Shown here piece by piece: positions 1-6,624 of a DNA stretch of 6,624 nucleotides. The position numbers were made by a program, and so were the translations under genes. The notes below the pieces were generated by a model, which saw only the letters and a list, made by a program, of their open reading frames with translations, did no database searches and had not been told where the DNA came from. Position 1 is the stretch's first letter. Each line of letters begins with the position of its first letter. The stretch comes from Proteiniphilum sp. (GTDB lineage: Bacteria > Bacteroidota > Bacteroidia > Bacteroidales > Dysgonomonadaceae), in NCBI GenBank assembly GCA_031284475.1, contig JAISZV010000189.1, positions 1-6,624 on the forward strand. Reading direction: 5' to 3'.

Positions 1-1824
1 ACAAAAGACCTGAAAGGGGCCGACTTCCAAAAAAAACTGGTATGGAAAACCAACGAAGGGTTTAATGTGAATCCTTTTTATCGTGCGGAAGATATAGAAG
101 GATCACTTGCAGCCGAAAACCTGCCGGGGCAATTTCCTTATGTACGTAGTACCGGAAAAGACAACAGGTGGTATGTGCGTCAGGAAATTAACGTGAAAGA
201 TTTTGCAGAGGCCAACACAAAAGCGCTTACTCTGCTCTCAAAAGGCGTTACCTCTTTTGGTTTTCACCTGCCGGAGAATGACCTTTCGGCTGAAAATCTG
301 GAGATACTCCTTCGGGGGATCGCTCCCGACAAGGCGGAATTGAACTTCAACACCTGCATTTCGCATATTATCGACCTGGCGCGGTTAGTAACGGAGTATA
401 TCCTGTCACAGAATCTCAATGTGATGGAATGTTTCGGGTCTATCGAATTTGATCCTTTCAGGAAGATACTGAAAAATGGAGTTGACGAACCCAACTGGGT
501 GGAAAAGGCCGTGGAAATAGTGAAAATTACGGCGCCGCTTCCCCGTTACCGCGCTATCACCGTAACCGGAAACAAGATGAACGACGCCGGCGCTTACAGC
601 TATCAGGAACTGGGCTACAGCCTCTCCTACGGCAACCAGGTGTTGTGGGCGTTGATCGAAAACGGCGTTGATCCGTCTATGGCAGCAAAAAAAATAAAAT
701 TTGAACTGGGAGTAGGCGCCAATTACTTTATGGAGATCGCTAAATTCCGCGCCGCACGCTGGCTGTGGGCTGAGATTGTAGCCGCTTACAAACCGGCATG
801 CGCGCATGATTGCGACAACAAAGCCGGCGACGGCACCTGCCGCTGCGCCGCAAAAATGAATATCCATGCCTCTACTTCGCGATTCAATCAATCGCTGTAC
901 GACCCTTACGTAAATATGCTGCGCACGCAAACAGAAGCGATGTCTGCCGCCATCGGCGCGGTCAATTCGCTCACAGTGCGCCCTTTCGATGAGACATTTG
1001 AAACGCCTACCGCTTTTGCAGAACGCATAGCCGTAAACCAGCAACTGCTGCTGAAAGAGGAATCTCATTTTGATAAGATCACCGACCCTTCGTCAGGATC
1101 ATACTATATTGAAACGCTCACTTCCGCATTGGCCGAACAGGCATGGAAACTCTTCCTTGAAACCGAAGAGACCGGTTTCTACGAAGCGCTCAGGGCGGGC
1201 AAAGTACAAGACGCAGTCAACGCCTCGGCCAACGCCCGTTTCAGCGCGGCGGCCAATCGCCGGGAAATCTTGTTGGGCGTTAATCAATATCCTAACTTTG
1301 GCGAGACCATGAACCAAAAGATAGAAGATGCGGCAACCCTTTGTGCTTGTGACAGCGACGACGAACAGAACAGACCGTTCAAACGGCTCAACGCCCGTCG
1401 TCTCTCCAACGCTTTCGACGAATTACGCCTGGCTACCGAGCGGAGCGGAAAACGCCCCAAAGCGTTTATGCTTACCATCGGCAACTTAGCCATGCGCCTG
1501 GCGCGGTCGCAGTTCTCGAGCAACTTTTTCGCCTGCGCCGGTTACGAGATCATCGATAACCTCGGATTCAAAACTGTTGAAGAGGGAATCAGCGCAGCCC
1601 GCAGCAAAGGCGCCGAAGTGGTAGTGCTCTGCTCAAGCGACGATGAATACGCCACGCTGGCTCCCGAAGCGTTCAGCCTTCTTAAAGAAGGAAAAGAAAT
1701 TTTTGTGGTAGCAGGCGCCCCGGCATGTGCAGACGATCTCAAAGCAATCGGCATAGAACATTTCATCAATGTACGGAGCAATGTGCTGGAGACGCTGGAA
1801 GCATTCAATGAAAAGCTTTTGTAG
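1..1824 (+). CDS. mutA: Methylmalonyl-CoA mutase small (beta) subunit, 5' end outside the window
   Basis: MutA is the non-catalytic partner of MutB in the cytoplasmic adenosylcobalamin-dependent mutase that interconverts succinyl-CoA and (R)-methylmalonyl-CoA. The frame is open from base 1: the first 22 visible codons encode family sequence ([19 protein letters not shown]), so the GTG at 67 is an internal valine and roughly 20 N-terminal residues lie upstream. 607 residues are visible. Residues ~20-440 match the TIM-barrel domain ([13 protein letters not shown] at 241-253, [23 protein letters not shown] further on). Residues ~485-607 are a cobalamin-domain-like fold that lacks DxHxxG, having TIGNLAMR in its place, as is normal for this subunit. 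An odd feature is a cysteine-rich insert with C267, H269, C271, C280 and C282 (nt 799-846). It is followed after 34 bases by mutB, so the two are almost surely co-transcribed; the promoter lies outside the window. Confidence 0.96.
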   Translation, partial: TKDLKGADFQKKLVWKTNEGFNVNPFYRAEDIEGSLAAENLPGQFPYVRSTGKDNRWYVRQEINVKDFAEANTKALTLLSKGVTSFGFHLPENDLSAENLEILLRGIAPDKAELNFNTCISHIIDLARLVTEYILSQNLNVMECFGSIEFDPFRKILKNGVDEPNWVEKAVEIVKITAPLPRYRAITVTGNKMNDAGAYSYQELGYSLSYGNQVLWALIENGVDPSMAAKKIKFELGVGANYFMEIAKFRAARWLWAEIVAAYKPACAHDCDNKAGDGTCRCAAKMNIHASTSRFNQSLYDPYVNMLRTQTEAMSAAIGAVNSLTVRPFDETFETPTAFAERIAVNQQLLLKEESHFDKITDPSSGSYYIETLTSALAEQAWKLFLETEETGFYEALRAGKVQDAVNASANARFSAAANRREILLGVNQYPNFGETMNQKIEDAATLCACDSDDEQNRPFKRLNARRLSNAFDELRLATERSGKRPKAFMLTIGNLAMRLARSQFSSNFFACAGYEIIDNLGFKTVEEGISAARSKGAEVVVLCSSDDEYATLAPEAFSLLKEGKEIFVVAGAPACADDLKAIGIEHFINVRSNVLETLEAFNEKLL

Positions 1825-1858
1825 AAACAGATATATAAAAACATGTAGTCTAAATAAA

Positions 1859-4006
1859 ATGAAACCGAATTTTAAAGATATAGATATTCACTCAGCCGGC
1901 TTTGCTTCGACCGATGCGGCCGGATGGGCCGAAAAAAACGAAATAAAAGCCGGATGGCTCACGCCGGAACAGATACCGGTAAAACCGGTCTATACGAAAG
2001 AAGACCTTCAGGGCATGGAGCATTTGAATTATGCAGCCGGGCTACCGCCTTATCTGCGCGGGCCTTATTCCACGATGTATGTGATGCGTCCGTGGACTAT
2101 CCGCCAGTATGCCGGATTCTCTACGGCCGAAGAGTCCAACGCTTTCTATCGCCGTAACCTTGCTTCGGGGCAAAAAGGGCTTTCCGTGGCTTTCGACCTG
2201 CCCACCCACCGCGGCTACGACGCCGATAACGAGAGGGTAGTGGGCGACGTAGGAAAAGCGGGAGTCTCCATCTGCTCGGTAGAAGATATGAAAATATTGT
2301 TCGACGGCATCCCGCTCAACAAGATGTCGGTGTCCATGACAATGAACGGAGCCGTACTGCCTGTCCTTGCATTCTATATTGTAGCCGCACAGGAGCAGGG
2401 AGCGCAATTGGAGGAGATGGCCGGAACCATCCAGAACGATATTCTGAAAGAATTTATGGTGCGTAATACATATATTTATCCGCCGGAATTCTCGATGAAG
2501 ATCATTGCCGATATTTTTGAGTTTACATCGCAGAAGATGCCCAAATTCAACTCTATCTCCATATCCGGGTATCACATGCAGGAAGCGGGCGCCACCGCCG
2601 ATATTGAGCTGGCTTATACTCTGGCCGATGGTATCGAATATCTGCGCGCCGGTATCAACGCCGGTATCGACGTAGATGCTTTTGCGCCTCGTCTCTCGTT
2701 CTTTTGGGCTATCGGCATGAACCATTTCATGGAAATAGCCAAGATGCGCGCTGCACGCCTGCTGTGGGCCAGAATCGTAAAAAGTTTCGGCTCTAAAAAT
2801 CCCAAATCGCTGGCATTGCGCACCCACTCTCAAACTTCGGGGTGGTCGCTCACCGAACAGGATCCGTTCAACAACGTGGGGCGCACCTGTATCGAAGCGA
2901 TGGCGGCCGCACTGGGACACACCCAGTCGCTACACACCAACGCACTCGACGAAGCCATCGCGCTACCGACCGACTTCTCGGCCCGTATTGCCCGTAACAC
3001 GCAGATATATATTCAGGAAGAAACGCAGATCACCCGTCAAGTGGACCCGTGGGCAGGCTCCTACTATGTGGAATCGCTCACACAGGAACTGGTTGACAAA
3101 GCATGGGCGCACATCCGGGAAGTAGAAGAACTGGGAGGGATGGCCAAAGCCATCGAGACCGGCATCCCCAAGATGCGTATCGAAGAGGCGGCCGCCCGTA
3201 CGCAGGCGCGTATCGACTCAGGCGTGCAGGCCATCATCGGTGTGAATCGTTACAGGCTCGATCACGAAGATCCTATCGATATTCTGGATATTGACAACAC
3301 CGAAGTGCGTAAACAGCAGGTAGAACGCCTCAGCCGGTTGAAAGCCGACCGCGATAACGAAGCGGTGCGGAAAGCGCTCAACGCTATTACCCGTTGCGTG
3401 GAGACCAAAGCGGGCAACCTCCTCGAACTCTCGGTAGAGGCTGCGCGGGTGCGCGCCACGTTGGGCGAAATATCCGACGCATGTGAAAAAATAGTAGGAC
3501 GTTATAATGCAATAATCAGAACAATTTCAGGCGTGTATTCAGCAGAATCTAAAGCAGACGCAACGCTCGGTAAAGCGCGTGCGCTCACAGACCGGTTTGC
3601 CCGGAAAGAAGGGCGCAGGCCCAGAATCATGGTAGCCAAGATGGGACAGGATGGACACGACCGGGGAGCAAAGGTGGTTGCTACCGGTTATGCCGACTGC
3701 GGCTTCGACGTAGATATGGGGCCCCTGTTCCAAACGCCGGCCGAAGCAGCCCGCCAGGCCATAGAAAATGACGTGCATGTGTTGGGCGTATCTTCTTTAG
3801 CTGCCGGGCACAAAACGCTTGTCCCCCAGGTGATAGAAGAACTGAAACGGTTGGGCCGTCCCGACATCGTGGTCATTGCAGGCGGCGTGATCCCCGCACA
3901 AGATTACGACTTCCTCTACAAGGCGGGCGTGGCCGCTATCTTTGGGCCGGGAACCTCCATCACCCAATCGGCATGCGACATCATGCACGTGCTGATGGAT
4001 GAGTAA
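1859..4006 (+). CDS. mutB: Methylmalonyl-CoA mutase large (alpha, catalytic) subunit
   Basis: This is the catalytic subunit that binds adenosylcobalamin and acyl-CoA and carries out the succinyl-CoA/methylmalonyl-CoA rearrangement in propionate metabolism. I chose the ATG at 1859 because [11 protein letters not shown] gives 715 residues, the usual length; upstream in-frame ATGs fall inside mutA. An A-rich leader without a Shine-Dalgarno motif precedes it, which is common in Bacteroidota. The TIM barrel holds Y70, M73, R77 and Y84 ([16 protein letters not shown]), R202 and H239. With an offset of five these correspond to the Propionibacterium MutB residues Y75, M78, R82, Y89, R207 and H244 as I recall them. 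Y84 and R202 favour methylmalonyl-CoA over isobutyryl-CoA mutase, which has Phe and Gln there. The C-terminal B12 domain (~585-715) has the base-off motif D598-G-H600-D-R-G603, then SSLAAGH at 645-651 and GG at 675-676. No meaB/argK chaperone gene follows, and the unit ends in a hairpin. Confidence 0.98.
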   Translation: MKPNFKDIDIHSAGFASTDAAGWAEKNEIKAGWLTPEQIPVKPVYTKEDLQGMEHLNYAAGLPPYLRGPYSTMYVMRPWTIRQYAGFSTAEESNAFYRRNLASGQKGLSVAFDLPTHRGYDADNERVVGDVGKAGVSICSVEDMKILFDGIPLNKMSVSMTMNGAVLPVLAFYIVAAQEQGAQLEEMAGTIQNDILKEFMVRNTYIYPPEFSMKIIADIFEFTSQKMPKFNSISISGYHMQEAGATADIELAYTLADGIEYLRAGINAGIDVDAFAPRLSFFWAIGMNHFMEIAKMRAARLLWARIVKSFGSKNPKSLALRTHSQTSGWSLTEQDPFNNVGRTCIEAMAAALGHTQSLHTNALDEAIALPTDFSARIARNTQIYIQEETQITRQVDPWAGSYYVESLTQELVDKAWAHIREVEELGGMAKAIETGIPKMRIEEAAARTQARIDSGVQAIIGVNRYRLDHEDPIDILDIDNTEVRKQQVERLSRLKADRDNEAVRKALNAITRCVETKAGNLLELSVEAARVRATLGEISDACEKIVGRYNAIIRTISGVYSAESKADATLGKARALTDRFARKEGRRPRIMVAKMGQDGHDRGAKVVATGYADCGFDVDMGPLFQTPAEAARQAIENDVHVLGVSSLAAGHKTLVPQVIEELKRLGRPDIVVIAGGVIPAQDYDFLYKAGVAAIFGPGTSITQSACDIMHVLMDE

Positions 4007-4030
4007 GTAGGCGTAACAGCCTACATTTTT
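4007..4030 (+). terminator. Intrinsic terminator of the mutAB operon
   Basis: GTAGGC at 4007-4012 pairs with GCCTAC at 4019-4024 around a 6-base loop and is followed by ATTTTT. It starts directly after the mutB stop codon. The right arm contains the stop codon of the convergent DUF4919 gene (4021-4023). The opposite strand has no T-run after the hairpin, so it should act mainly on mutAB transcripts. Confidence 0.75.
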
Positions 4031-4722
4031 CCTCCGCCGCGCGAACTTACGTAATCAATAATGGGAGAGATATTGAAGTATACCGTTTCTACGCCGAACC
4101 GGTTGTTTGCGAGTGTAAGATAATTCACTTTTTTACTGCCCAGTATCTTATCTTCACCGCCAAAATTATATCCCAGGAAAGGAAGTATATCGTATTCGTG
4201 CGCCACTTTTATCACGTAAAAGGGGGTTTTATCCGACATCCCGTCGCCGGTGCCTACAATAGCGTTCTGTACTACGCGCCTTTGCTGCGCTACCCTTTTA
4301 TATTCTTCGGTATTGTTTTGTTGCGCATATACCAGCAGTATGGCGTTCAATGCGCGCAGGTTGAAGGGGTCTTCCAGCAACAGCGCGTTGGAGTATTCCA
4401 GAATACGGGCGTAATCATCCGGCGTGAACGACTTTATAGACAATGCTTCCGCCAGCCTGTTGTTATAGGAAGATGTGTCTATTGGCATATATTGCGGTTG
4501 GTAGATAAAACCGAAATAGAGATGCCGTCCTTCTTCGAGGGTCATTTTTTCGTCGCCGGCCATGTATTTCTTCATCAATTTGGGATAATAGTAGGTAGAC
4601 GCCGGTTCTTTTACGTTCCTTTCGATCTGCGCAAAGTCGGGAGCGCTGAAAAATTCGTCCTGTGCGTGTGCGGAAAGCGCAACAGACGCAATGAGTGTAA
4701 ATATGAACAATAATTTTTGCAT
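4021..4722 (-). CDS. Secreted or periplasmic DUF4919 family protein
   Basis: The gene encodes 233 residues. A signal peptide is clear: K3, a hydrophobic stretch at ~4-18 and an AHA site, so signal peptidase I probably cuts after A20, before QDEFF. There is no lipobox cysteine, so it is not a typical lipoprotein. The mature part resembles DUF4919, a family of unknown function that I know from Bacteroidota: YYYPKLMKKYMAGD at 44-57, LYFGFIYQPQY at 68-78, then a helical TPR-like stretch at ~100-145 (LLEDPFNLRALNAILLVYAQQ) and a GTGDG turn followed by a beta-rich C-terminus. The start ATG at 4720-4722 is preceded by a purine-rich AAGAAAG about three bases upstream. It has its own promoter, converges on mutB, and ends two bases inside the arm of the mutB terminator. 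Nothing in it shows a catalytic site, so I assign no function. The family call rests on remembered motifs. Confidence 0.85.
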   Translation of the reverse strand: MQKLLFIFTLIASVALSAHAQDEFFSAPDFAQIERNVKEPASTYYYPKLMKKYMAGDEKMTLEEGRHLYFGFIYQPQYMPIDTSSYNNRLAEALSIKSFTPDDYARILEYSNALLLEDPFNLRALNAILLVYAQQNNTEEYKRVAQQRRVVQNAIVGTGDGMSDKTPFYVIKVAHEYDILPFLGYNFGGEDKILGSKKVNYLTLANNRFGVETVYFNISPIIDYVSSRGGGKM

Positions 4723-4753
4723 AGCTTTCTTTTTTAGTAATTGCGTTAGGGTA

Positions 4754-4785
4754 CAAATGTATTTTCTAAATCCGGTTTTAACAAA
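4754..4785 (-). promoter_or_regulatory. Bacteroidetes-type housekeeping promoter for the DUF4919 gene
   Basis: Read on the minus strand, TTTG (4782-4785) is followed after 20 bases by TACATTTG (4754-4761). This matches the Bacteroides -33 TTTG and -7 TAnnTTTG consensus with the expected 19-21 base spacing. The start codon lies 31 bases after the -7 element, implying a short leader of about 25 bases. Confidence 0.75.
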
Positions 4786-4911
4786 AAAACTCTCCTAACA
4801 AACCTTAATGATAACAGAAGGGACGCCAGCGCCATGATCTTTTAAACATCCGGATATAGTTATTCATGATTTTCAAAAGTGGATATTTGTAATTATTTTG
4901 ATGATCGTGAT

Positions 4912-6168
4912 TTACACAAACAAATGCCCCAGCGCAATTACGTTCACATTGTCTTTGCGGATATAGGAAGACGAGCCGGCAATGAGAACATTGAGCGAAG
5001 CGCACCGAATGGCTTTTTCGGGCGTAAGTCGTGTCAATAATTTCTGCAGGTTTCCCGCTGCCTCATCGATAGAGAATATTGAGCCGAGTTTGATTTCAAA
5101 TGCCGCAAACGTTTCATCGGGAAGTTCTAGTACCGCATCTATTTCCAACCCCGACGAGTCGCGATAATGATACACCTTACCGTCAAGTACATCGGCATAA
5201 ATCCGTAAATCACGAATTGCCAGCGATTCAAAAAATAATCCGAAAGATTCGGTGTCGTTCAGCAGTGATTGGGGCGGCAGGCGTAAAGCTGCCGCCGGAA
5301 TGGAAGGATCTACAAAATGCCACTTGGGTTTTACCCTTTGCTGCACAGCGGAACGGATATGCGTTTTCCACGACGGCAACTCTTCCAATATGAAAATTTG
5401 GGATAATTGGTCGAGGTATTTCCTGACAGTGCTTGCCGCTATTGGCGCCGGGTCGGTAAGTCCGGTCTCGGCAGCCAGTTTTCCGAGCGAAGCTTCGGTG
5501 GAAATGTTGCGCGAAAGCGAGCGGATAAGTGCGGCAATCCGTTCGGGAGTAGGAGGAGAATCAAGTTGCTGCATATCTACATAAGCGATATTTTCCACAT
5601 AATCAATCATTGCCTCGCGGGCAATTTCAGTCGTTTCATCGATGAGCGCCGGCATTCCGCCGCGAACAAGAAAACGGGCGTAATCTTCAATTGAAGCGCC
5701 ACCCAGACTGCCGATTTCAGCGCCTTTATTGAAGCGATCGCGAAAGTTAACGGTTTTGGTAGAGTTTCCGCTCTCTGCCAGTGACATGGTTCGCAGCGTT
5801 AAGCGGGAAAAACGTCCTGCTCCTGTATGTGCCGAAATATCGTCGCTCGGACTTGCCGAGCCGGTAAGGATAAATTGTCCTTTTGCTGCCCGGCGATCTA
5901 TTTCATGTCGAACTGCGTTCCAAATGCTTGGAACTAGTTGCCACTCGTCAATTAATCGTGGCGTTTCACCTTGCAACACAATTTGGGGCATTAATGCCGC
6001 TTGTTCACGAATTTGCTCCGAAGCATCGAGGCGTACAACGCTTGCGGCATGAAATTCAGCAGTGGTGGTTTTACCGCAATAGCGTGCTCCTTTTAGTAGA
6101 ATGCCGCCTATGGATTTCAGTTTCTTGCTTATTTTTTAGTCAATCAATCGTGCTTTATATCTATTCGT
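4912..6168 (-). pseudogene. AAA+ ATPase with DUF4143 C-terminal domain, broken near its 5' end
   Basis: The protein belongs to the AAA_14/DUF4143 ATPases, a widespread, poorly understood family often carried as accessory genes. Counting from an ACG at 6166-6168, 418 codons show the family order: RYKARLID at 3-10, Walker A GARYCGKT at 27-34, Walker B LIDEW (D74, E75), FILTGSASP with T102-G-S, TGAGRFSRLTLRTMSLAESG, NISTEASL, HFVDPSIPAAAL, FESLAIRDLRIY, and a nuclease-like motif GLEIDAVL...EIKLG (E342, D344, E358, K360). The end VNVIALGHLFV looks complete. The break is a TAA at codon 11 (6136-6138), in frame between RLID and KISKKLKSIGG. The spacing from RLID to the Walker A region is right only if the TAA counts as one residue, so this looks like a nonsense substitution. 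No ATG, GTG or TTG exists between the TAA and Walker A. The first ATG (5989-5991) would give a 359-residue protein without the P-loop. A rare non-AUG start or a sequencing error remains possible. Confidence 0.82.
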
Positions 6169-6413
6169 AATAAATTGAATATTATTACCTTATAATTTCA
6201 TATTCGATTTCGTATGAAATTAAACTTCAATTTTATAAAGACCAAAGAGAATGACAATTTTACTATAAGCAATGCGCCAATTTAGATTTATTATAATGCA
6301 ATGGATAACCGGAATAAAAAAGGCTTTAAAACTTCCGAACTTCCTGTTTTAACGGTCGGAGAATATTTAAACCGGTAAATCTTTCCGCAATAGCCCAAGC
6401 CATATTTTAAATA
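6169..6413. other. AT-rich gap with two tiny collinear ORFs, no gene recognised
   Basis: This stretch is visibly richer in A and T than the genes around it. On the plus strand a 23-codon ORF at 6214-6285 (MKLNFNFIKTKENDNF...) and a 25-codon ORF at 6301-6378 (MDNRNKKGFKTSELPVLTVGEYLNR) lie in the same frame, separated only by a TAG and five sense codons. Together they could be the remnant of one small gene, but I recognise neither, and short ORFs arise by chance in such DNA. I found no good -33/-7 promoter on the minus strand for the ATPase gene. A dyad at 6193-6222 is listed separately. Confidence 0.4.
6193..6222. repeat. Perfect 10-bp inverted repeat with a 10-base spacer
   Basis: TAATTTCATA at 6193-6202 and TATGAAATTA at 6213-6222 are exact reverse complements, separated by TTCGATTTCG. 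The dyad lies 24 bases upstream of the reconstructed ATPase start on the minus strand. The 10-10-10 layout would suit an operator for a dimeric regulator, or a weak AT-rich hairpin. No T-run follows on either strand, so a terminator is unlikely. Confidence 0.5.
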
Positions 6414-6451
6414 CAAAGAGGATGAAATCACATTGTGATACATCCTCTTTG
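6414..6451 (-). terminator. Probable terminator of fabD, two-tier hairpin
   Basis: CAAAGAGGATG at 6414-6424 and CATCCTCTTTG at 6441-6451 form a perfect 11-bp stem. Inside it ATCA (6427-6430) pairs with TGAT (6436-6439) around a 5-base loop, with small unpaired bases between the tiers. On the minus strand it begins 26 bases after the fabD stop and is followed by TATTTAAAATA, a weak T-run. It should isolate fabD from the ATPase remnant downstream. Confidence 0.7.
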
Positions 6452-6477
6452 TTATGGGTTAATACCTGAAAACCCTG

Positions 6478-6624
6478 TTATTGTTTTCCTGAAACGGAGA
6501 CCTCTTTGTTTATCTTTGAGATTAGTCCTTGTAATACGTTTCCGGGGCCGAGTTCCACGAACTCGGTGGCGCCGTCGGCAATCATATTTTGTACTGATTG
6601 CGTCCATTTTACCGGAGAGGTGAG
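6478..6624 (-). CDS. fabD: Malonyl-CoA:ACP transacylase, C-terminal 48 residues only
   Basis: FabD transfers the malonyl group from malonyl-CoA to acyl carrier protein in the cytoplasm, supplying the extender unit for fatty-acid synthesis. Only the last 48 residues and the TAA stop (6478-6480) are inside the window; the gene continues past the right edge. The visible piece reads [18 protein letters not shown], then [20 protein letters not shown], the signature C-terminal end of FabD: SPVxWTQSV and the GPGxVLxGL turn. The catalytic serine and histidine lie outside the window and cannot be checked. The end KEVSVSGKQ is an ordinary variable tail. The minus-strand transcript runs on into a strong hairpin at 6414-6451. 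FabD-like acyltransferase domains also occur in polyketide synthases, but an end immediately after this motif fits stand-alone FabD. Confidence 0.9.
   Translation of the reverse strand, partial: LTSPVKWTQSVQNMIADGATEFVELGPGNVLQGLISKINKEVSVSGKQ

Noticed and set aside
67..69. GTG at 67 as the mutA start
   Set aside because: The same frame is open to base 1 and encodes the conserved DLKGADF...WKTNEGFN segment, so GTG is an internal valine.
406..1068. Minus-strand ORF of 220 codons opposite mutA
   Set aside because: It is an antisense shadow of conserved mutA codons with no protein-like motifs.
1769..1858. ATG at 1769 as the mutB start
   Set aside because: It would overlap mutA and add 30 residues with no resemblance to MutB; the ATG at 1859 gives the family length and N-terminus.
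2042..2920. Long minus-strand ORF of 292 codons opposite mutB
   Set aside because: It is a shadow of a strongly conserved gene, has a His/Arg-rich translation without recognisable domains, and no promoter.
4198..4713. Plus-strand ORF of 171 codons opposite the DUF4919 gene
   Set aside because: The minus-strand frame has a signal peptide, family motifs and a promoter; this one has none.
4805..4867. 20-codon minus-strand ORF between the ATPase and DUF4919 genes (MNNYIRMFKRSWRWRPFCYH)
   Set aside because: It is basic and tryptophan-rich but very short, with no promoter or ribosome site of its own and no recognised relatives; likely chance.
4723..4911. Search for a terminator after the ATPase gene
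   Set aside because: The T-run at 4783-4789 on the minus strand lacks a stable stem before it and coincides with the -33 element of the DUF4919 promoter.
5989..5991. ATG at 5989-5991 as a genuine start of a 359-residue ATPase
   Set aside because: It would remove the Walker A motif, which is present in frame just upstream, so the protein would lack ATP binding. It remains possible only as a residual product.
4912..6168. Mobile-element ends or target-site duplications around the ATPase
   Set aside because: I found no matching direct repeats or terminal inverted repeats at the two flanks by eye.

Overview
The window looks like chromosomal DNA from a Bacteroidota bacterium of the order Bacteroidales, plausibly near Porphyromonadaceae or Dysgonomonadaceae. 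The evidence is a split MutA/MutB methylmalonyl-CoA mutase with Bacteroidales-type sequence, a secreted DUF4919 protein, a FabD C-terminus of Bacteroidales type, and a promoter matching the Bacteroidetes -33 TTTG / -7 TAnnTTTG pattern ahead of the DUF4919 gene. The genus is inference only.

Layout from left to right. Positions 1-1824 (+) hold mutA, cut by the left edge. Positions 1859-4006 (+) hold a complete mutB, 34 bases after the mutA stop. A hairpin with a T-run at 4007-4030 ends this operon and lies between convergent stop codons. Positions 4021-4722 (-) hold a DUF4919 gene with a signal peptide, driven from a promoter at 4754-4785. Positions 4912-6168 (-) hold an AAA+ ATPase of the AAA_14/DUF4143 class. 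Its reading frame is well conserved from the Walker A motif to the C-terminus, but it has an in-frame TAA at codon 11 and no ordinary start codon before the Walker A motif, so I call it a pseudogene. Positions 6169-6413 are an AT-rich gap with a 10-bp dyad and two tiny ORFs. A two-tier hairpin at 6414-6451 is the likely terminator of fabD, whose last 48 codons fill 6478-6624 (-).

MutA and MutB together form the B12-dependent mutase that interconverts succinyl-CoA and methylmalonyl-CoA, the central step of propionate formation by the succinate route in this group. FabD is a housekeeping fatty-acid synthesis enzyme. The DUF4919 protein and the ATPase have no visible functional link to either. 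I see no tRNA, rRNA, CRISPR array, insertion sequence or defence system. I did not find a convincing undescribed system; the most noteworthy item is the broken ATPase gene.
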